The position numbers and the translations under genes were made by a program. From JBCAWW01 sp039024315 (GTDB taxonomy: Bacteria; Bacteroidota; Bacteroidia; J057), in NCBI GenBank assembly GCA_039024315.1, contig JBCCQN010000062.1, positions 1 through 38,304 on the forward strand: a stretch of DNA of 38,304 nt. Reading direction: 5' to 3'. Below are positions 17,975 to 26,430 of this stretch, in pieces (positions within the stretch are counted from its first letter, which is position 1; each line of letters opens with the position of its first letter). The notes under the pieces were generated by a model. It searched no databases. It had not been told where the DNA came from and saw only the letters and a program-made list of their open reading frames with translations.

Positions 17975-18226
17975 GGTGGAACTCTGATTTAGGCTAGCAA
18001 ATTAGAGTCCGTATTTAGAAAAAGGAAAGCACAAAGGGAGTACTTGTTACATCGGGTAAAAATAATCATATATCGAAATTTTTTACCGAAATATAATTCA
18101 GCTTACATCTATGCAGCCGTAGATAAGAGACAAATAAATACCCAAATCAATGTTTGATCCACCCTGAAGCCGCTTTGTAAGGGAGGAGGAAAAGAGGCTT
18201 TATTTGTATGAAAAGCGATATACATT
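17975..18226. other. Intergenic region between divergent phosphorelay genes
   Basis: This 252-bp AT-rich stretch contains no gene. An imperfect inverted repeat (TCGGGTAAAAA near 18052 and TTTTTTACCGA near 18080) may be a regulatory hairpin or operator. A TTTATTTG close to 18200 is one mismatch from the TAnnTTTG box and could serve the Hpt gene. No convincing sigma-54 (GG-N10-GC) site was recognised. Confidence 0.4.
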
Positions 18227-18586
18227 ATGTCAGAAAATAAATTAGTCCTTGATTTTGATCAGTTAAAGATGTTATCGGGTGACGATGATGAGTTTATGAT
18301 CGAAATATTAGAAATGATTGCCGACCAATCTCCGGATATCATTGAGAAGATGGATAATCTCTACGAGAACGCGGATTTCCAAAATCTTGGCGCCACGGCG
18401 CACTTATACAAGTCTACCGTTACCATCTTAGGTAATGAGCCGATGAATGCGCTATTGAAAGATATCGAAAACACGGCCAGAGACGATCAAGACGCGCAGG
18501 CGCTGCTGCCACTAATGGAAAGCTTTCGTAGTAATTGCAACGACATTTTGGCTCAAGTCAAGGAGCAGTTGGCAAAACTGAAATAA
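18227..18586 (+). CDS. Stand-alone Hpt (histidine phosphotransfer) protein
   Basis: This 119-aa, all-helical, acidic protein has the Hpt core GATAHLYKSTVTILG, with the phosphorylatable His59 and the conserved Lys62-Ser63 that follow it in Hpt domains (HxxKS). It should shuttle phosphate between a hybrid histidine kinase encoded elsewhere and a receiver domain. The closest candidate is the divergent sigma-54 regulator starting 252 bp away. It is followed by a hairpin terminator, so it is probably transcribed alone. Confidence 0.85.
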   Translation: MSENKLVLDFDQLKMLSGDDDEFMIEILEMIADQSPDIIEKMDNLYENADFQNLGATAHLYKSTVTILGNEPMNALLKDIENTARDDQDAQALLPLMESFRSNCNDILAQVKEQLAKLK

Positions 18587-18598
18587 TTAAACTGTGAG

Positions 18599-18635
18599 CA
18601 AAATTGTAGGTGTAAAAGCCTGCAATTTTGTATTT
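18599..18635 (+). terminator. Rho-independent-like terminator after the Hpt gene
   Basis: A 12-bp stem (CAAAATTGTAGG paired with CCTGCAATTTTG, one G-U pair) with an 8-nt loop is followed by TATTTTTA, 12 bp beyond the Hpt stop and just before the next ATG at 18643. Confidence 0.65.
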
Positions 18636-18642
18636 TTAGGCC

Positions 18643-19605
18643 ATGAATTCCTTATGGCTTCCCTTTTTTATTCTGCTACTATCGACTTTTAGCTACGGCT
18701 GTCAACCCAGCGAACAAAGCGAAACTACCACTGCTACGACTCAGACTAGTCGTTCGCTAGAAGCGTCCCTCCCCGCGGTTGACGATACCTTTCCATACGA
18801 TTTATTGCAACCAAGTCAACGTTTTGACCTGCCACCTGCCTTGGTAGAAGTCTCTTCGATAAGTGTCATCAACGACCATGAGTTGGCGATGGTACAAGAC
18901 GAGAGGGGACGAGTCTATATATATGATCAGGTCCAAAAGGAAGTAACCCATTTTTGTGATTTTCGCCCCTCTGGTGATTTTGAAGGCATCGAAGTCAAAG
19001 GGGATACGGCCTACGTATTGCGTAGTGATGGCCGTATCTACTTAGTGCCAGACTATCGACAAGAGTCCGCAGAGGAGCAAAAAATGAAGACTTTCTTGAC
19101 CGAAGAAGACGACGCTGAGGGATTTGCCTACGACCCAGAAACCAATAGCTTGTTGATTGCATGTAAGGAACCACCAGTGCTCGGAGTCAAAAGACAGAAA
19201 AATCAACGCGCAATCTATCGTTATGATTTGGACCTTCAAAGCCTACAGCAAAGTCCTTTTTTGTTGATAGATATGCATCGAGTACACAAAAGCTTGCAAG
19301 ATCAAGCCCAATCGCAAGGAGCCAAGAAACTGGCGGCTGAGTTTGATCCCGAGAAAAAAGGGAGTTTTAAACCTTCGGGTATTGCGATCCACCCCAAGAG
19401 TAAAAACATCTACATGATTGCCTCCAATGGCAAATTGCTGATTGTCGTCAATCGAGAAGCGGAGGTATTGTTTGCTCGTTATCTCCCCCGTAAGGTCTAT
19501 AGCCAACCCGAAGGAATCGATTTTTCACCGGATGGAACACTCTACATTTCAAATGAAGGCCGTGATGGAGTAGCGTCTTTATTGCGATTTAAGCCTCGGT
19601 TTTAA
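18643..19605 (+). CDS. SdiA-regulated-like beta-propeller lipoprotein
   Basis: This 320-aa protein has a lipobox ending in Cys20 (FSYGC), followed by a Ser/Thr-rich linker. The rest looks like a beta-propeller of the SdiA-regulated/phytase-like type: LVEVSSISVINDHELAMVQDERGRVYIYD, SGDFEGIEVKGDTAYVLRSDGRIY, and QPEGIDFSPDGTLYISNEGRDG. Known relatives are extracytoplasmic with unclear substrates. It is separated from the Hpt gene by a terminator, so its promoter must lie within or after that hairpin. Confidence 0.78.
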   Translation: MNSLWLPFFILLLSTFSYGCQPSEQSETTTATTQTSRSLEASLPAVDDTFPYDLLQPSQRFDLPPALVEVSSISVINDHELAMVQDERGRVYIYDQVQKEVTHFCDFRPSGDFEGIEVKGDTAYVLRSDGRIYLVPDYRQESAEEQKMKTFLTEEDDAEGFAYDPETNSLLIACKEPPVLGVKRQKNQRAIYRYDLDLQSLQQSPFLLIDMHRVHKSLQDQAQSQGAKKLAAEFDPEKKGSFKPSGIAIHPKSKNIYMIASNGKLLIVVNREAEVLFARYLPRKVYSQPEGIDFSPDGTLYISNEGRDGVASLLRFKPRF

Positions 19606-19689
19606 ACCATTTTACCCCTTCTAGTTTACTTTCATCCTCCATATCTTACCGTTGGGGATCAGAAGCCTATTTTAGCTGAGACCGTTTTG

Positions 19690-19697
19690 TAGATTTG
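19690..19697 (+). promoter_or_regulatory. Possible -7 box for the VWA gene
   Basis: TAGATTTG matches TAnnTTTG, 55 bp before the ATG at 19753. No good -33 TTTG is seen at the expected spacing. Confidence 0.35.
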
Positions 19698-19752
19698 ATT
19701 GACTGTTTTTCTACCGATACATCTGAAAAACCCATATTAAATCGACATACAT

Positions 19753-21801
19753 ATGGATTTCCGTTTAGGTCTTTTTAGCCTCTTTCTATTTTTGGGCATA
19801 GGGACTGGACTTAAGGCCGATACACATTCTCCACTTCAATCTGACAAAAAACATATTGCCCTCAATCGATATGTGGCCTTTTCCAACGAATGCATCCATC
19901 TGATGACGGATGTGCGCGTCCGCTTGGAAAAGTTCAATGTGGCGGCAATTGAATATCTCGCTTCCGACGGGGCCAACCCCCTCAAGTTTAAAATTCACGA
20001 CAAGGTAAAACACTTCGAATTCAAAGGCAGCCTGCAAGCTCCTTGTACTTGGATGGAGGGGGCGGCAGAGCCTATCGTCAATTTGCAACACTTATATGAG
20101 GAGACGAAAGCACTCGGTAAATACATCCCAGAGTCGCAAAAAGTAAAACTCAACACCACTCGCAATCAAATGCTCTATCTGATGATAGAGTTTTTAGGCG
20201 TTTGCGATACCCTCGAAAATTATACTACCAAGGGACGATATCGCACAGAGCATGAATTAAAGACTGCCTTTTGGGCACTCAAAAATTGTGAACGAATCTA
20301 TTTGGAGTTTCGGGATCTTACACTGGCCCTTCATGATCAAGTCAATGCGATTGCCGATCCTCCGCCAGTGGAGCTCCTTGAAATGCGCGATATCATCGCC
20401 CACTCCCGCGAGATATTGAGAGGGGTACGTTACGAAAATCCCTCTATGATCCGTTGGCAGGTGATCCAGTTGCAAGCTATGATCAATATGATTGAGTCCC
20501 AACCTGGGCGCACCAAGAAAAAGCTGCAGGCTATCGGCCTTGATTCGCGCAACAGCAAAAGCGGCTATGAAAACATGATCATTCATGCGCGCTCCATCAT
20601 CAAGATGGCCAATAGCTACCTCAATTCTGAAAGTTATGATGCTGATTATTTGGCTTATGGCAAGGGCTATTACTATTTCAATAATCAGTTACTAGATGTT
20701 TATAATCATCACAAATACGGGATGCTGGCTTACTACAACCGTTTTTTGAGCTTTTCAGATATCCCCATGGTCAAGATGATTGAAGAACCACCATTTTTTA
20801 GGGTGATTTACAAATTCAACCAAAGCTCTTTGCCACTAGCAACGAATGAACCGGAAATCGAAGAGCCTCAGGCGGTTAGTATTGCACTTTATGCCTACCG
20901 TCGTACCTCCAAGCCCGAAAAGCCTGCCCCCACCGGTACCAAAGTGAGCCCCGCTCCAGCAACCGCTTCGACCCCCCACAATGCTAAACCAAGTTCTTCT
21001 ATCGCCAGTAAGGTAGAATCTTTACCGGCTACTCCCCCAGCGGTAGAAGAAACGATATTGGCTTCGATAGCGGATAAAGAAATTATTGCCGAAACGAGCC
21101 CCGTTACTAATTCGAATCCAGAGATAGAAGAGCCAACTCAGCCCCTTGAAACCAATTTGGTCATAATTGAGGATATGAATTCGGCTCCTGCCCCTACTAG
21201 TCCCGAACCCTTAGGGTTTGATCTACCTGCTGCGAAATATAAGATCGCTAAATCCGCTACCAATCACTTGGTCTTTTTGGTCGATATCTCATCTTCGATG
21301 AATAAGCCCGAAAAGCTCCCCTTATTGCAAGAATCTCTCTATGATTTGGTGCGTATGATGCGGCCAGAAGATCATATTACGCTGATCGTATATTCGGGTA
21401 GAGCTTCCATTATCCTAGAAGCTACTTCTTCGGCTAGGGCCGATTATATCCTCCGCAATCTTTCGACCCTCTCTACCGGTGGTAAGACCAATATGGGCAA
21501 AGGGCTTAAACTCGCCTATAAACTCGCCCAAGAGCACTATATACCCGGTGGCAATAATCGGGTGATCCTCGCCTCAGACGGTATCGTCAAAATCAATCGT
21601 CGCACGAGCCGTATGGTCAAACGGATGGCTTGGGAAGACATTGCTCTTAGTACCCTGCACCTGACCAAAGGTAGTTCACCGAGTGTAAAAGCTAATCTAG
21701 AAAGCCTCGCCAAACTTGGGGCGGGAAATTATCATCACGTAAGAGCTGAAAACGCCAAAGAAGTGATGTTGATTGAAGCTACGGCGGTAATGAAAAATTA
21801 G
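19753..21801 (+). CDS. Secreted von Willebrand factor A-domain protein
   Basis: This 682-aa protein has a signal peptide (about 1-22, ending near GLKA). A long helical region follows (30-370), then a Pro/Ala/Glu/Thr-rich linker (about 375-500). The C-terminal VWA domain (503-682) has the MIDAS motif DISSS at 511-515, the TGGKTNMGKG threonine loop and the LASDG aspartate, so metal binding looks intact. VWA domains mediate protein contacts; Bacteroidota have many such periplasmic proteins. It is followed directly by a mini-hairpin copy and a strong terminator. The partner and function are unknown. Confidence 0.85.
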   Translation: MDFRLGLFSLFLFLGIGTGLKADTHSPLQSDKKHIALNRYVAFSNECIHLMTDVRVRLEKFNVAAIEYLASDGANPLKFKIHDKVKHFEFKGSLQAPCTWMEGAAEPIVNLQHLYEETKALGKYIPESQKVKLNTTRNQMLYLMIEFLGVCDTLENYTTKGRYRTEHELKTAFWALKNCERIYLEFRDLTLALHDQVNAIADPPPVELLEMRDIIAHSREILRGVRYENPSMIRWQVIQLQAMINMIESQPGRTKKKLQAIGLDSRNSKSGYENMIIHARSIIKMANSYLNSESYDADYLAYGKGYYYFNNQLLDVYNHHKYGMLAYYNRFLSFSDIPMVKMIEEPPFFRVIYKFNQSSLPLATNEPEIEEPQAVSIALYAYRRTSKPEKPAPTGTKVSPAPATASTPHNAKPSSSIASKVESLPATPPAVEETILASIADKEIIAETSPVTNSNPEIEEPTQPLETNLVIIEDMNSAPAPTSPEPLGFDLPAAKYKIAKSATNHLVFLVDISSSMNKPEKLPLLQESLYDLVRMMRPEDHITLIVYSGRASIILEATSSARADYILRNLSTLSTGGKTNMGKGLKLAYKLAQEHYIPGGNNRVILASDGIVKINRRTSRMVKRMAWEDIALSTLHLTKGSSPSVKANLESLAKLGAGNYHHVRAENAKEVMLIEATAVMKN

Positions 21802-21802
21802 A

Positions 21803-21822
21803 ATAAGCGTTCCGCGCAGCGT
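21803..21822 (-). repeat. Mini-hairpin element
   Basis: On the minus strand: ACGC/GCGG stem (outer pair mismatched), loop TGC, then AACGCTTAT. It starts 1 bp after the stop of the VWA gene. Confidence 0.75.
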
Positions 21823-21828
21823 GAAAAT

Positions 21829-21866
21829 AAAAGGCATCTCCCACTTACGAGCTGCCTTTTTTTTGT
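21829..21866 (+). terminator. Rho-independent terminator after the VWA gene
   Basis: An AAAAGGCA/TGCCTTTT stem is followed by a run of eight T residues, 27 bp beyond the VWA stop. Confidence 0.75.
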
Positions 21867-21875
21867 TTGATGCTA

Positions 21876-21917
21876 CTGCTTCGCAGAACGCTTGTCTCTT
21901 GGTGGAGGCATGCATGC
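21876..21917 (+). repeat. Long mini-hairpin element (42-bp form, identical to 36961-37002)
   Basis: Stem CTGC/GCAG, loop TTC, AACGCTT, GTCTCTTGG, then an extension ending in GCATGCATGC. All 42 bases match the copy at 36961-37002. Confidence 0.9.
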
Positions 21918-21968
21918 ACATATCTAAGCTGAACCATTGGTAGCGGTCTATTGCCGACACTGACCCAA

Positions 21969-21988
21969 ATAAGCGTTCCGCAAAGCGA
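21969..21988 (-). repeat. Mini-hairpin element
   Basis: On the minus strand: TCGC/GCGG stem (outer pair T-G wobble), loop TTT, then AACGCTTAT. It is in inverted orientation to the long copy 51 bp away. Confidence 0.75.
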
Positions 21989-22133
21989 AAAACGTATAAA
22001 GAAACTATTAGCTTGACTCGATCTTACATAGGAGCGAGCAAGGAAAAATAAAAGGGCATCATTAGATAAACCAGCTCTCTCCTAGCCATTGTCACTGCCT
22101 TTGGATAGCTTTACAAAAGTTAGAGCACTCAGC

Positions 22134-23084
22134 ATGAAAGCACCACTCCTACTTCTCGGGATCAGCCTGTCTTTTGGGCTTCTCGCCTGCTTGGACCGAG
22201 GAGATTATGATCCAGATAAATACGAAAACCTACGTCTTTTTCATCAGCATATAGGGCAAATCTATGACTCATTGCGGCAAGTATATGATTTTCCACGCAC
22301 CAATTTTGATGCGGAATATGTTTACGGCCCCGAGGATCCCGCTCGCTTAATTGGTTCCCTAATTGCTGATTTGACTGATTTTGATGCGCAGATTATCAGT
22401 AGTCAACTATCAAAAGACGGGGCTTGGTATGAAGTAAAGTTAACAGTCAACGATAGGGAGTATCAATTCCGATCCGAAGCCAATACAGATTGGGTCAATG
22501 TTGGCAATCTCGAACAGACGCTGGCTGATATCACGGAAGCGCTAGCCCCAACGGATACTTTTGTCATTCCTTTTTGGCCCGGAGATCAAACCGCCGATGT
22601 ACTCTATGGAAAAAAGGCAGATTTTGGCCAAGCCTATCAAGCGGGTTTTCCCATGCCGGGTCCGGAAGTTTTTTGGCGCTTAAGGCAATCGCCGATAGAA
22701 GGGGCAAGTTATTATCACCTAGCGGTGGAACGCCTACCATCAGAGCAAGAAGTAGCTCAATTACTCTTAGAAGGGCTATTGGTTTTGGATAGTCTCGGTT
22801 TTCAAGTGCCGCAACTAAACCCAGCCCAAGTTTATGTGAGTGATATCTTTAAAGAAAGCGAGTTGATCTTCTGCATCAATGGCGAAATCGGCAACAGTCA
22901 TATTAAGTTCAACAGAAAATCCCTAGGCTTTATTTATTACGGCTATGCTCCCATCGTCCTTTGGAGAATGCTCAAAAACCAGCCCGACACACAAGTCCGC
23001 GCCGAAATTAGTGGCGGTAGAGATGTCTTTTTGGACAAAGAGGAGTATGAAGCCTTACTTTTTGACTTATTAGACCGACAATAA
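22134..23084 (+). CDS. Hypothetical lipoprotein, 316 aa
   Basis: I chose the ATG at 22134 because it begins a clean lipoprotein signal (MKAPLLLLGISLSFGLLAC, Cys19); the frame runs back to a TTG at 22089, which would place 15 polar residues before it. No family is recognised. The mature part is acidic with mixed alpha/beta character, including a segment after about residue 190 that looks like two structured halves. It stands alone between the repeat-rich region and the propeller-like gene, with 111 bp to the next ATG. Confidence 0.7.
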   Translation: MKAPLLLLGISLSFGLLACLDRGDYDPDKYENLRLFHQHIGQIYDSLRQVYDFPRTNFDAEYVYGPEDPARLIGSLIADLTDFDAQIISSQLSKDGAWYEVKLTVNDREYQFRSEANTDWVNVGNLEQTLADITEALAPTDTFVIPFWPGDQTADVLYGKKADFGQAYQAGFPMPGPEVFWRLRQSPIEGASYYHLAVERLPSEQEVAQLLLEGLLVLDSLGFQVPQLNPAQVYVSDIFKESELIFCINGEIGNSHIKFNRKSLGFIYYGYAPIVLWRMLKNQPDTQVRAEISGGRDVFLDKEEYEALLFDLLDRQ

Positions 23085-23195
23085 CGGGTTCCAAATCACG
23101 ATTTGACGCGCAAGAGGGTATTAAAGGAGACATTTTGGAGGAAACAATCCACAAAAACGCAGTGTTTAAAGCTTGATTTTCCTCAAAGTATCATT

Positions 23196-23756
23196 ATGAA
23201 AAATTACTTTTTTATTCTCAGTTTGCTGATTACAGCGGTTCTTTCCAGTGCTTTTTTTACTCCTTCGGAGAACGCTGAGGGCGTTCGCGTAGCAGATACG
23301 GATGGTGGCTATTTGATCGTCGGTACCAAAACTACCAAAGTCAAAGGCCCTTGCGATGTCTGGCTCATCAAGGCCAACGCCCTAGGCGAAGAGGTCTGGA
23401 GCCGTACTTATGGTGGTACCGCCTATGACAAAGGGACTGATGTCGTACCTACGGCTGATGGCGGCTATTTTGTAGTAGGGCATACTAGCTCCTATGGAGC
23501 CGGAAACTATGACGTCTTTTTGATCAAGGTTGACCGTCAGGGCAACAAACTGTGGCACAAAGTCTATGGAGACTTCTTTAACGACTATGCATTTAGCATT
23601 TCTGAAGCAGGCCGCGGTAATTTCCTCATCAAAGGCAAGAAGCAGTTTTGCAGCGGAAACAATGTAGGTAACTGCCTCGACCGACCTTGGCACATCCTAA
23701 TTGACAGCGATGGGGATATTCTCAATAGTACAACTGATCCAAAAAGTGCCGACTAG
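23196..23756 (+). CDS. Short secreted beta-propeller-like repeat protein
   Basis: The 186-aa product starts at the ATG at 23196, which begins a signal peptide (MKNYFFILSLLITAVLSSAFF); the longer TTG start at 23103 is unlikely. It contains two to three copies of a ~45-residue repeat of the type ADGGYFVVGHT...YDVFLIKVDRQGNKLWHKVYGG, common in Bacteroidota propeller-like proteins. Full proteins carry more repeats, and this one lacks a T9SS sorting domain, so it may be a shortened family member. The segment PSENAEG just after the signal peptide is encoded by a mini-hairpin copy. A strong terminator follows. Confidence 0.75.
   Translation: MKNYFFILSLLITAVLSSAFFTPSENAEGVRVADTDGGYLIVGTKTTKVKGPCDVWLIKANALGEEVWSRTYGGTAYDKGTDVVPTADGGYFVVGHTSSYGAGNYDVFLIKVDRQGNKLWHKVYGDFFNDYAFSISEAGRGNFLIKGKKQFCSGNNVGNCLDRPWHILIDSDGDILNSTTDPKSAD
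23260..23276 (+). repeat. Mini-hairpin element, in-frame copy with new stem
   Basis: Stem CTCC/GGAG, loop TTC, then AACGCT. It is read as TPSENA near the signal peptide end. A GCGTTCGCG stretch directly follows in inverse orientation (AACGC-TGAGG-GCGTT), perhaps the remains of a second, inverted copy. Confidence 0.6.
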
Positions 23757-23785
23757 GCAGTTGCTATCAAAGGCTTAAAGATATG

Positions 23786-23815
23786 AGCGCCGCAAGGACT
23801 GCGGCGCTTTTGTTT
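23786..23815. terminator. Strong terminator between convergent genes
   Basis: A 9-bp perfect stem (AGCGCCGCA/TGCGGCGCT) with a 5-nt loop is followed by TTTTGTTT on the plus strand. It sits between the stops at 23756 (plus) and 23815 (minus). Confidence 0.8.
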
Positions 23816-24756
23816 CATTCATCTTTATAAATACCGACATATTCCTCTTGCCCACTTACCCAAGCAGCTCGGTACATGCCTTCACAATTAAATTCCAGCA
23901 CATAATTTCCCTCTGCATCCAAGGCGATGAGACCGCCTTCTCCCTCAATCGCCAGGAGCTTTTCTTGTACTAAGTGACGAGCCGCTTCCGCTAGGCTCAT
24001 GCCCTTATATTCCATCAAACAAGAGAGATCATAAGCCACTACAGAGCGCATAAAGGGTTCGCCATGCCCGGTACAGCACACGCCACAGGTGAGATTATTG
24101 GCGTAGCAGCCAGAACCAATAATCGGCGTATCGCCTACTCGCCCAAACTGCTTATTGGTCATGCCGCCCGTAGAAGTCGCCGAAGCAATATTGCCATTTT
24201 GGTCGAGGGCTACCGCACCGACGGTGCTCCAATTCTTTTCGCCCTTATGCGCATGGTCTAACTGAGTCAAAGTCGTGTCCTTGATTTCTAACCATTGCTT
24301 GTAGCGCAATTCGTCGTGAAAGTATGCTGGCGGTACCATTTCAAGCCCTTGCTGCTTGGCAAAGGCTTCGGCCCCAATGCCTACCATCATCACATAGCGA
24401 GAATTTTCCATCACGCTCCTAGCGAGACTGATTGGGTTCTTGACGCCTGTAATCCCAGCTACTGAGCCGGCTTCTCGATTATCGCCTCGCATGATAGAAG
24501 CATCCAGATAATGCTTGCCATCGCCAGCGTAAACAGCCCCCTTTCCGGCATTGTAAAGTGGATTGTCTTCTAGGGCTTTGACGGTAGCTTCGGCAGCATC
24601 AAGGGCCGAACTACCTTTTTCGAGTAAGGCACGACCCACTTGCAAGGCTGCTTGCAGCCCCGCTCGGTATTTGATTTCTTTTTGGGGGTCCATTTTGGAA
24701 CGCAGTATGGTACCGGCTCCTCCATGGAGAACGAGGGCAGTTTGGGGAGAAGTCAT
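23815..24756 (-). CDS. iaaA: Isoaspartyl peptidase / plant-type L-asparaginase
   Basis: This 313-aa Ntn-hydrolase precursor should self-cleave before Thr178 in NWS-TVGAVALD to give alpha and beta subunits. Other family marks are HGGAG (11-15), DNPLYNAGKGAV, GSVAGITGVKNPISLAR, TSTGGMTNKQFGRVGDTPIIGSGCYAN and the GHGEPFMR segment. It hydrolyses isoaspartyl dipeptides and asparagine. The ATG at 24756 (MTSPQTALVLHGGAG) matches family starts; the open frame upstream to 24849 runs into a mini-hairpin copy and is not expected to be translated. The family assignment is firm, while the choice of the iaaA symbol is by analogy with Escherichia coli. Confidence 0.93.
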   Translation of the reverse strand: MTSPQTALVLHGGAGTILRSKMDPQKEIKYRAGLQAALQVGRALLEKGSSALDAAEATVKALEDNPLYNAGKGAVYAGDGKHYLDASIMRGDNREAGSVAGITGVKNPISLARSVMENSRYVMMVGIGAEAFAKQQGLEMVPPAYFHDELRYKQWLEIKDTTLTQLDHAHKGEKNWSTVGAVALDQNGNIASATSTGGMTNKQFGRVGDTPIIGSGCYANNLTCGVCCTGHGEPFMRSVVAYDLSCLMEYKGMSLAEAARHLVQEKLLAIEGEGGLIALDAEGNYVLEFNCEGMYRAAWVSGQEEYVGIYKDE

Positions 24757-24800
24757 TTGGCAAAAGTAACACAAGCTTTCAAAAAGATTGTTCTCCTTAA

Positions 24801-24825
24801 AGAGATAAGCGTTCTGCGCAGCAGG
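24801..24825 (-). repeat. Mini-hairpin element, intergenic
   Basis: On the minus strand: stem CTGC/GCAG, loop TGC, AACGCTT, then ATCTCT. It lies 45 bp upstream of the isoaspartyl peptidase start. Confidence 0.85.
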
Positions 24826-24847
24826 AGAAAAAAAGAAAGCCTCCCCC

Positions 24848-24881
24848 AAAAAAAGCGCGACACCACTAATAGTATCGCGCT
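24848..24881 (-). terminator. Terminator of the duplicated-domain lipoprotein gene
   Basis: On the minus strand an AGCGCGA/TCGCGCT stem with a 14-nt loop is followed by seven T residues, 28 bp beyond the stop at 24909. Confidence 0.75.
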
Positions 24882-24908
24882 GATTGTTGTCTTTGTACTA
24901 AACCCTTA

Positions 24909-25655
24909 CTAGCGTTCCCAAATTTGACGGATGCCAAATAATGTTACAGTGAGCTCCATACGATTGTCATCAATCCGCTTTAGGGTGGCCTCATGGTAAT
25001 TATGATCAGAACCATATACTTCTAGGCTAAACTGATCTCCTCCTGGTATCGCTTTGATTTTCTGCCAAGCTACAGATCCTATACTAAATAAAGGAGCCCC
25101 GTCTGGAAGAAAAGTGACTACTGCTTCTTCATCCACTATTTTGATCCGCATACCGTCAAGAGAAGAATTGCTGCTCTCAATGCGGGTCCAATTGCCATTG
25201 ATATCAGAGACTTCACACTCAGGTATGACATCAGATGCCCCCACACGTACCCATTCCTGCTCAGTGCTTGAGCCACCCGTATCGATGGCAATATTAATCG
25301 TATTGGGATCTGTGAGTTTTAATACCGCATCATAATAGTTTCCATCACTGCCCAATACTTGCATTTCGTATTCCTGCAGCGCTTTGACATGGGTAATGCC
25401 TTGCCAGAGGTTATCTCCTTCATCGACCCAGGAGACATTTTTGGGATTAGCAAATAGGACAGCTACTTCGCCGGAGATAACTACTTTCATGCAGTCGCTA
25501 GAAGGATCGGAGCTTTTTACCCGTACCCAAGTGCCATTGAGGGGTTCGAAACAGTCTTCGAGATTGATTTGGTCGCAGGCATTGATGCTAAAGGCCAAGG
25601 CGGAGACCAAGAGAAGAATGAATGATTTGCGGGCGAGATAATAGGTTGTTTTCAT
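24909..25655 (-). CDS. Lipoprotein with a duplicated ~95-aa domain
   Basis: This 248-aa protein has a lipobox ending in Cys27 (SINAC). Two homologous halves follow (about 37-137 and 153-247): LNGTWVRVKSSDPSSDCMKV aligns with INGNWTRIESSNSSLDGMRI, each followed by a valine-rich strand, a WQ-I-K-A segment, a GSDGNYY/GSDHNYH motif and a strand ending in NxIxIAI/NRMELTV. An internal duplication is therefore likely. The pattern resembles small beta-barrel lipocalin-like proteins, but I cannot name a family. It is transcribed toward the isoaspartyl peptidase but has its own terminator. Confidence 0.75.
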   Translation of the reverse strand: MKTTYYLARKSFILLLVSALAFSINACDQINLEDCFEPLNGTWVRVKSSDPSSDCMKVVISGEVAVLFANPKNVSWVDEGDNLWQGITHVKALQEYEMQVLGSDGNYYDAVLKLTDPNTINIAIDTGGSSTEQEWVRVGASDVIPECEVSDINGNWTRIESSNSSLDGMRIKIVDEEAVVTFLPDGAPLFSIGSVAWQKIKAIPGGDQFSLEVYGSDHNYHEATLKRIDDNRMELTVTLFGIRQIWER

Positions 25656-25840
25656 AACTATAAGATTGCTGCCTTGCTGTAGGGAAGTCGCAAAGGATGT
25701 TTGTTTTAGAATGGGTACATCCTACTGACAAAAGGTAAACCCGCCGGGGAAAGATTTTTTTTTAGGGGGAAATCCTTAACTTCAAGCCTTCGTACTAGAT
25801 GCGTAAAAAACGCCACCTTTACCTATCACATAATTGCAAA

Positions 25841-26410
25841 ATGATTCGGATACTTGCTCTTTTTGCCGCCCTTAGCTGTAGCTTTGCCCTCAATGCTCAG
25901 GATACTACAGAGGTGGCGGAGCCCACTCAACCCTCTTTTATGAGCACCGAGCTTGAAGCGGGCCCAGTGCTAAATTCCATCCAGCTCAATCGCCAAAAGT
26001 GGTTTTACTCTATGGATGAGGCCATGCGCCAGCCTGATAAGGTTTATAAACTTTCCTTGACCAAGGAAAAGCTCAAAGCCTTTCCCTACGACCTTTCGCG
26101 TCTCAAAAATCTACAAGTGCTCAACTTGAGCGGTAATAAGATCAAAGAAATTCCCGGTCAGATTGCAGAGCTACCCAATTTGCAAATCGTAATCCTCACC
26201 AATAACAAGATCCGGACATTGCCTGACGAAATGAGTGAGCTTGAGAACCTAGAAGCGCTCTACCTCGGCAACAATAATCTTGCTGCCATGCCCGGATGGA
26301 TTGGCGGCCTGAGTAAGCTGCGCAAACTAGACCTCTCTTACAATCAATTGTCGGAATATGAAATCGGTTTAGTACGCTATCGCTTACCCCGCTGCGATGT
26401 GAGCCACTAG
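25841..26410 (+). CDS. Secreted leucine-rich repeat protein
   Basis: The 189-aa product begins at the ATG at 25841, which starts a typical signal peptide (MIRILALFAALSCSFALNAQ). An in-frame ATG at 25799 would add 14 basic residues before it and cannot be excluded. Residues from about 75 to 180 form four or five leucine-rich repeats of the LxxLxxLxLSxNxIxxIPxxI type, like bacterial and plant intracellular LRR proteins. It is probably periplasmic or surface-exposed and may bind proteins. A hairpin lies between it and pheS. Confidence 0.82.
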   Translation: MIRILALFAALSCSFALNAQDTTEVAEPTQPSFMSTELEAGPVLNSIQLNRQKWFYSMDEAMRQPDKVYKLSLTKEKLKAFPYDLSRLKNLQVLNLSGNKIKEIPGQIAELPNLQIVILTNNKIRTLPDEMSELENLEALYLGNNNLAAMPGWIGGLSKLRKLDLSYNQLSEYEIGLVRYRLPRCDVSH

Positions 26411-26430
26411 GCAATTAAAATCACCTTAAA

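Larger units (their letters stand above)
21802..22133. other. Repeat-rich intergenic region (332 bp)
   Basis: It holds no gene. In order it contains a mini-hairpin copy, a terminator, a long mini-hairpin copy in the other orientation, another inverted copy, and then about 145 bp with nothing I recognise before the lipoprotein gene. The open frame on the minus strand (21697-21960) is a by-product of the repeats. Confidence 0.7.

Noticed and set aside
23092..23105. Short palindrome CAAATCACGATTTG after the 22134-23084 gene
   Set aside because: 6-bp arms with a 2-bp centre and no U-tract; likely chance.
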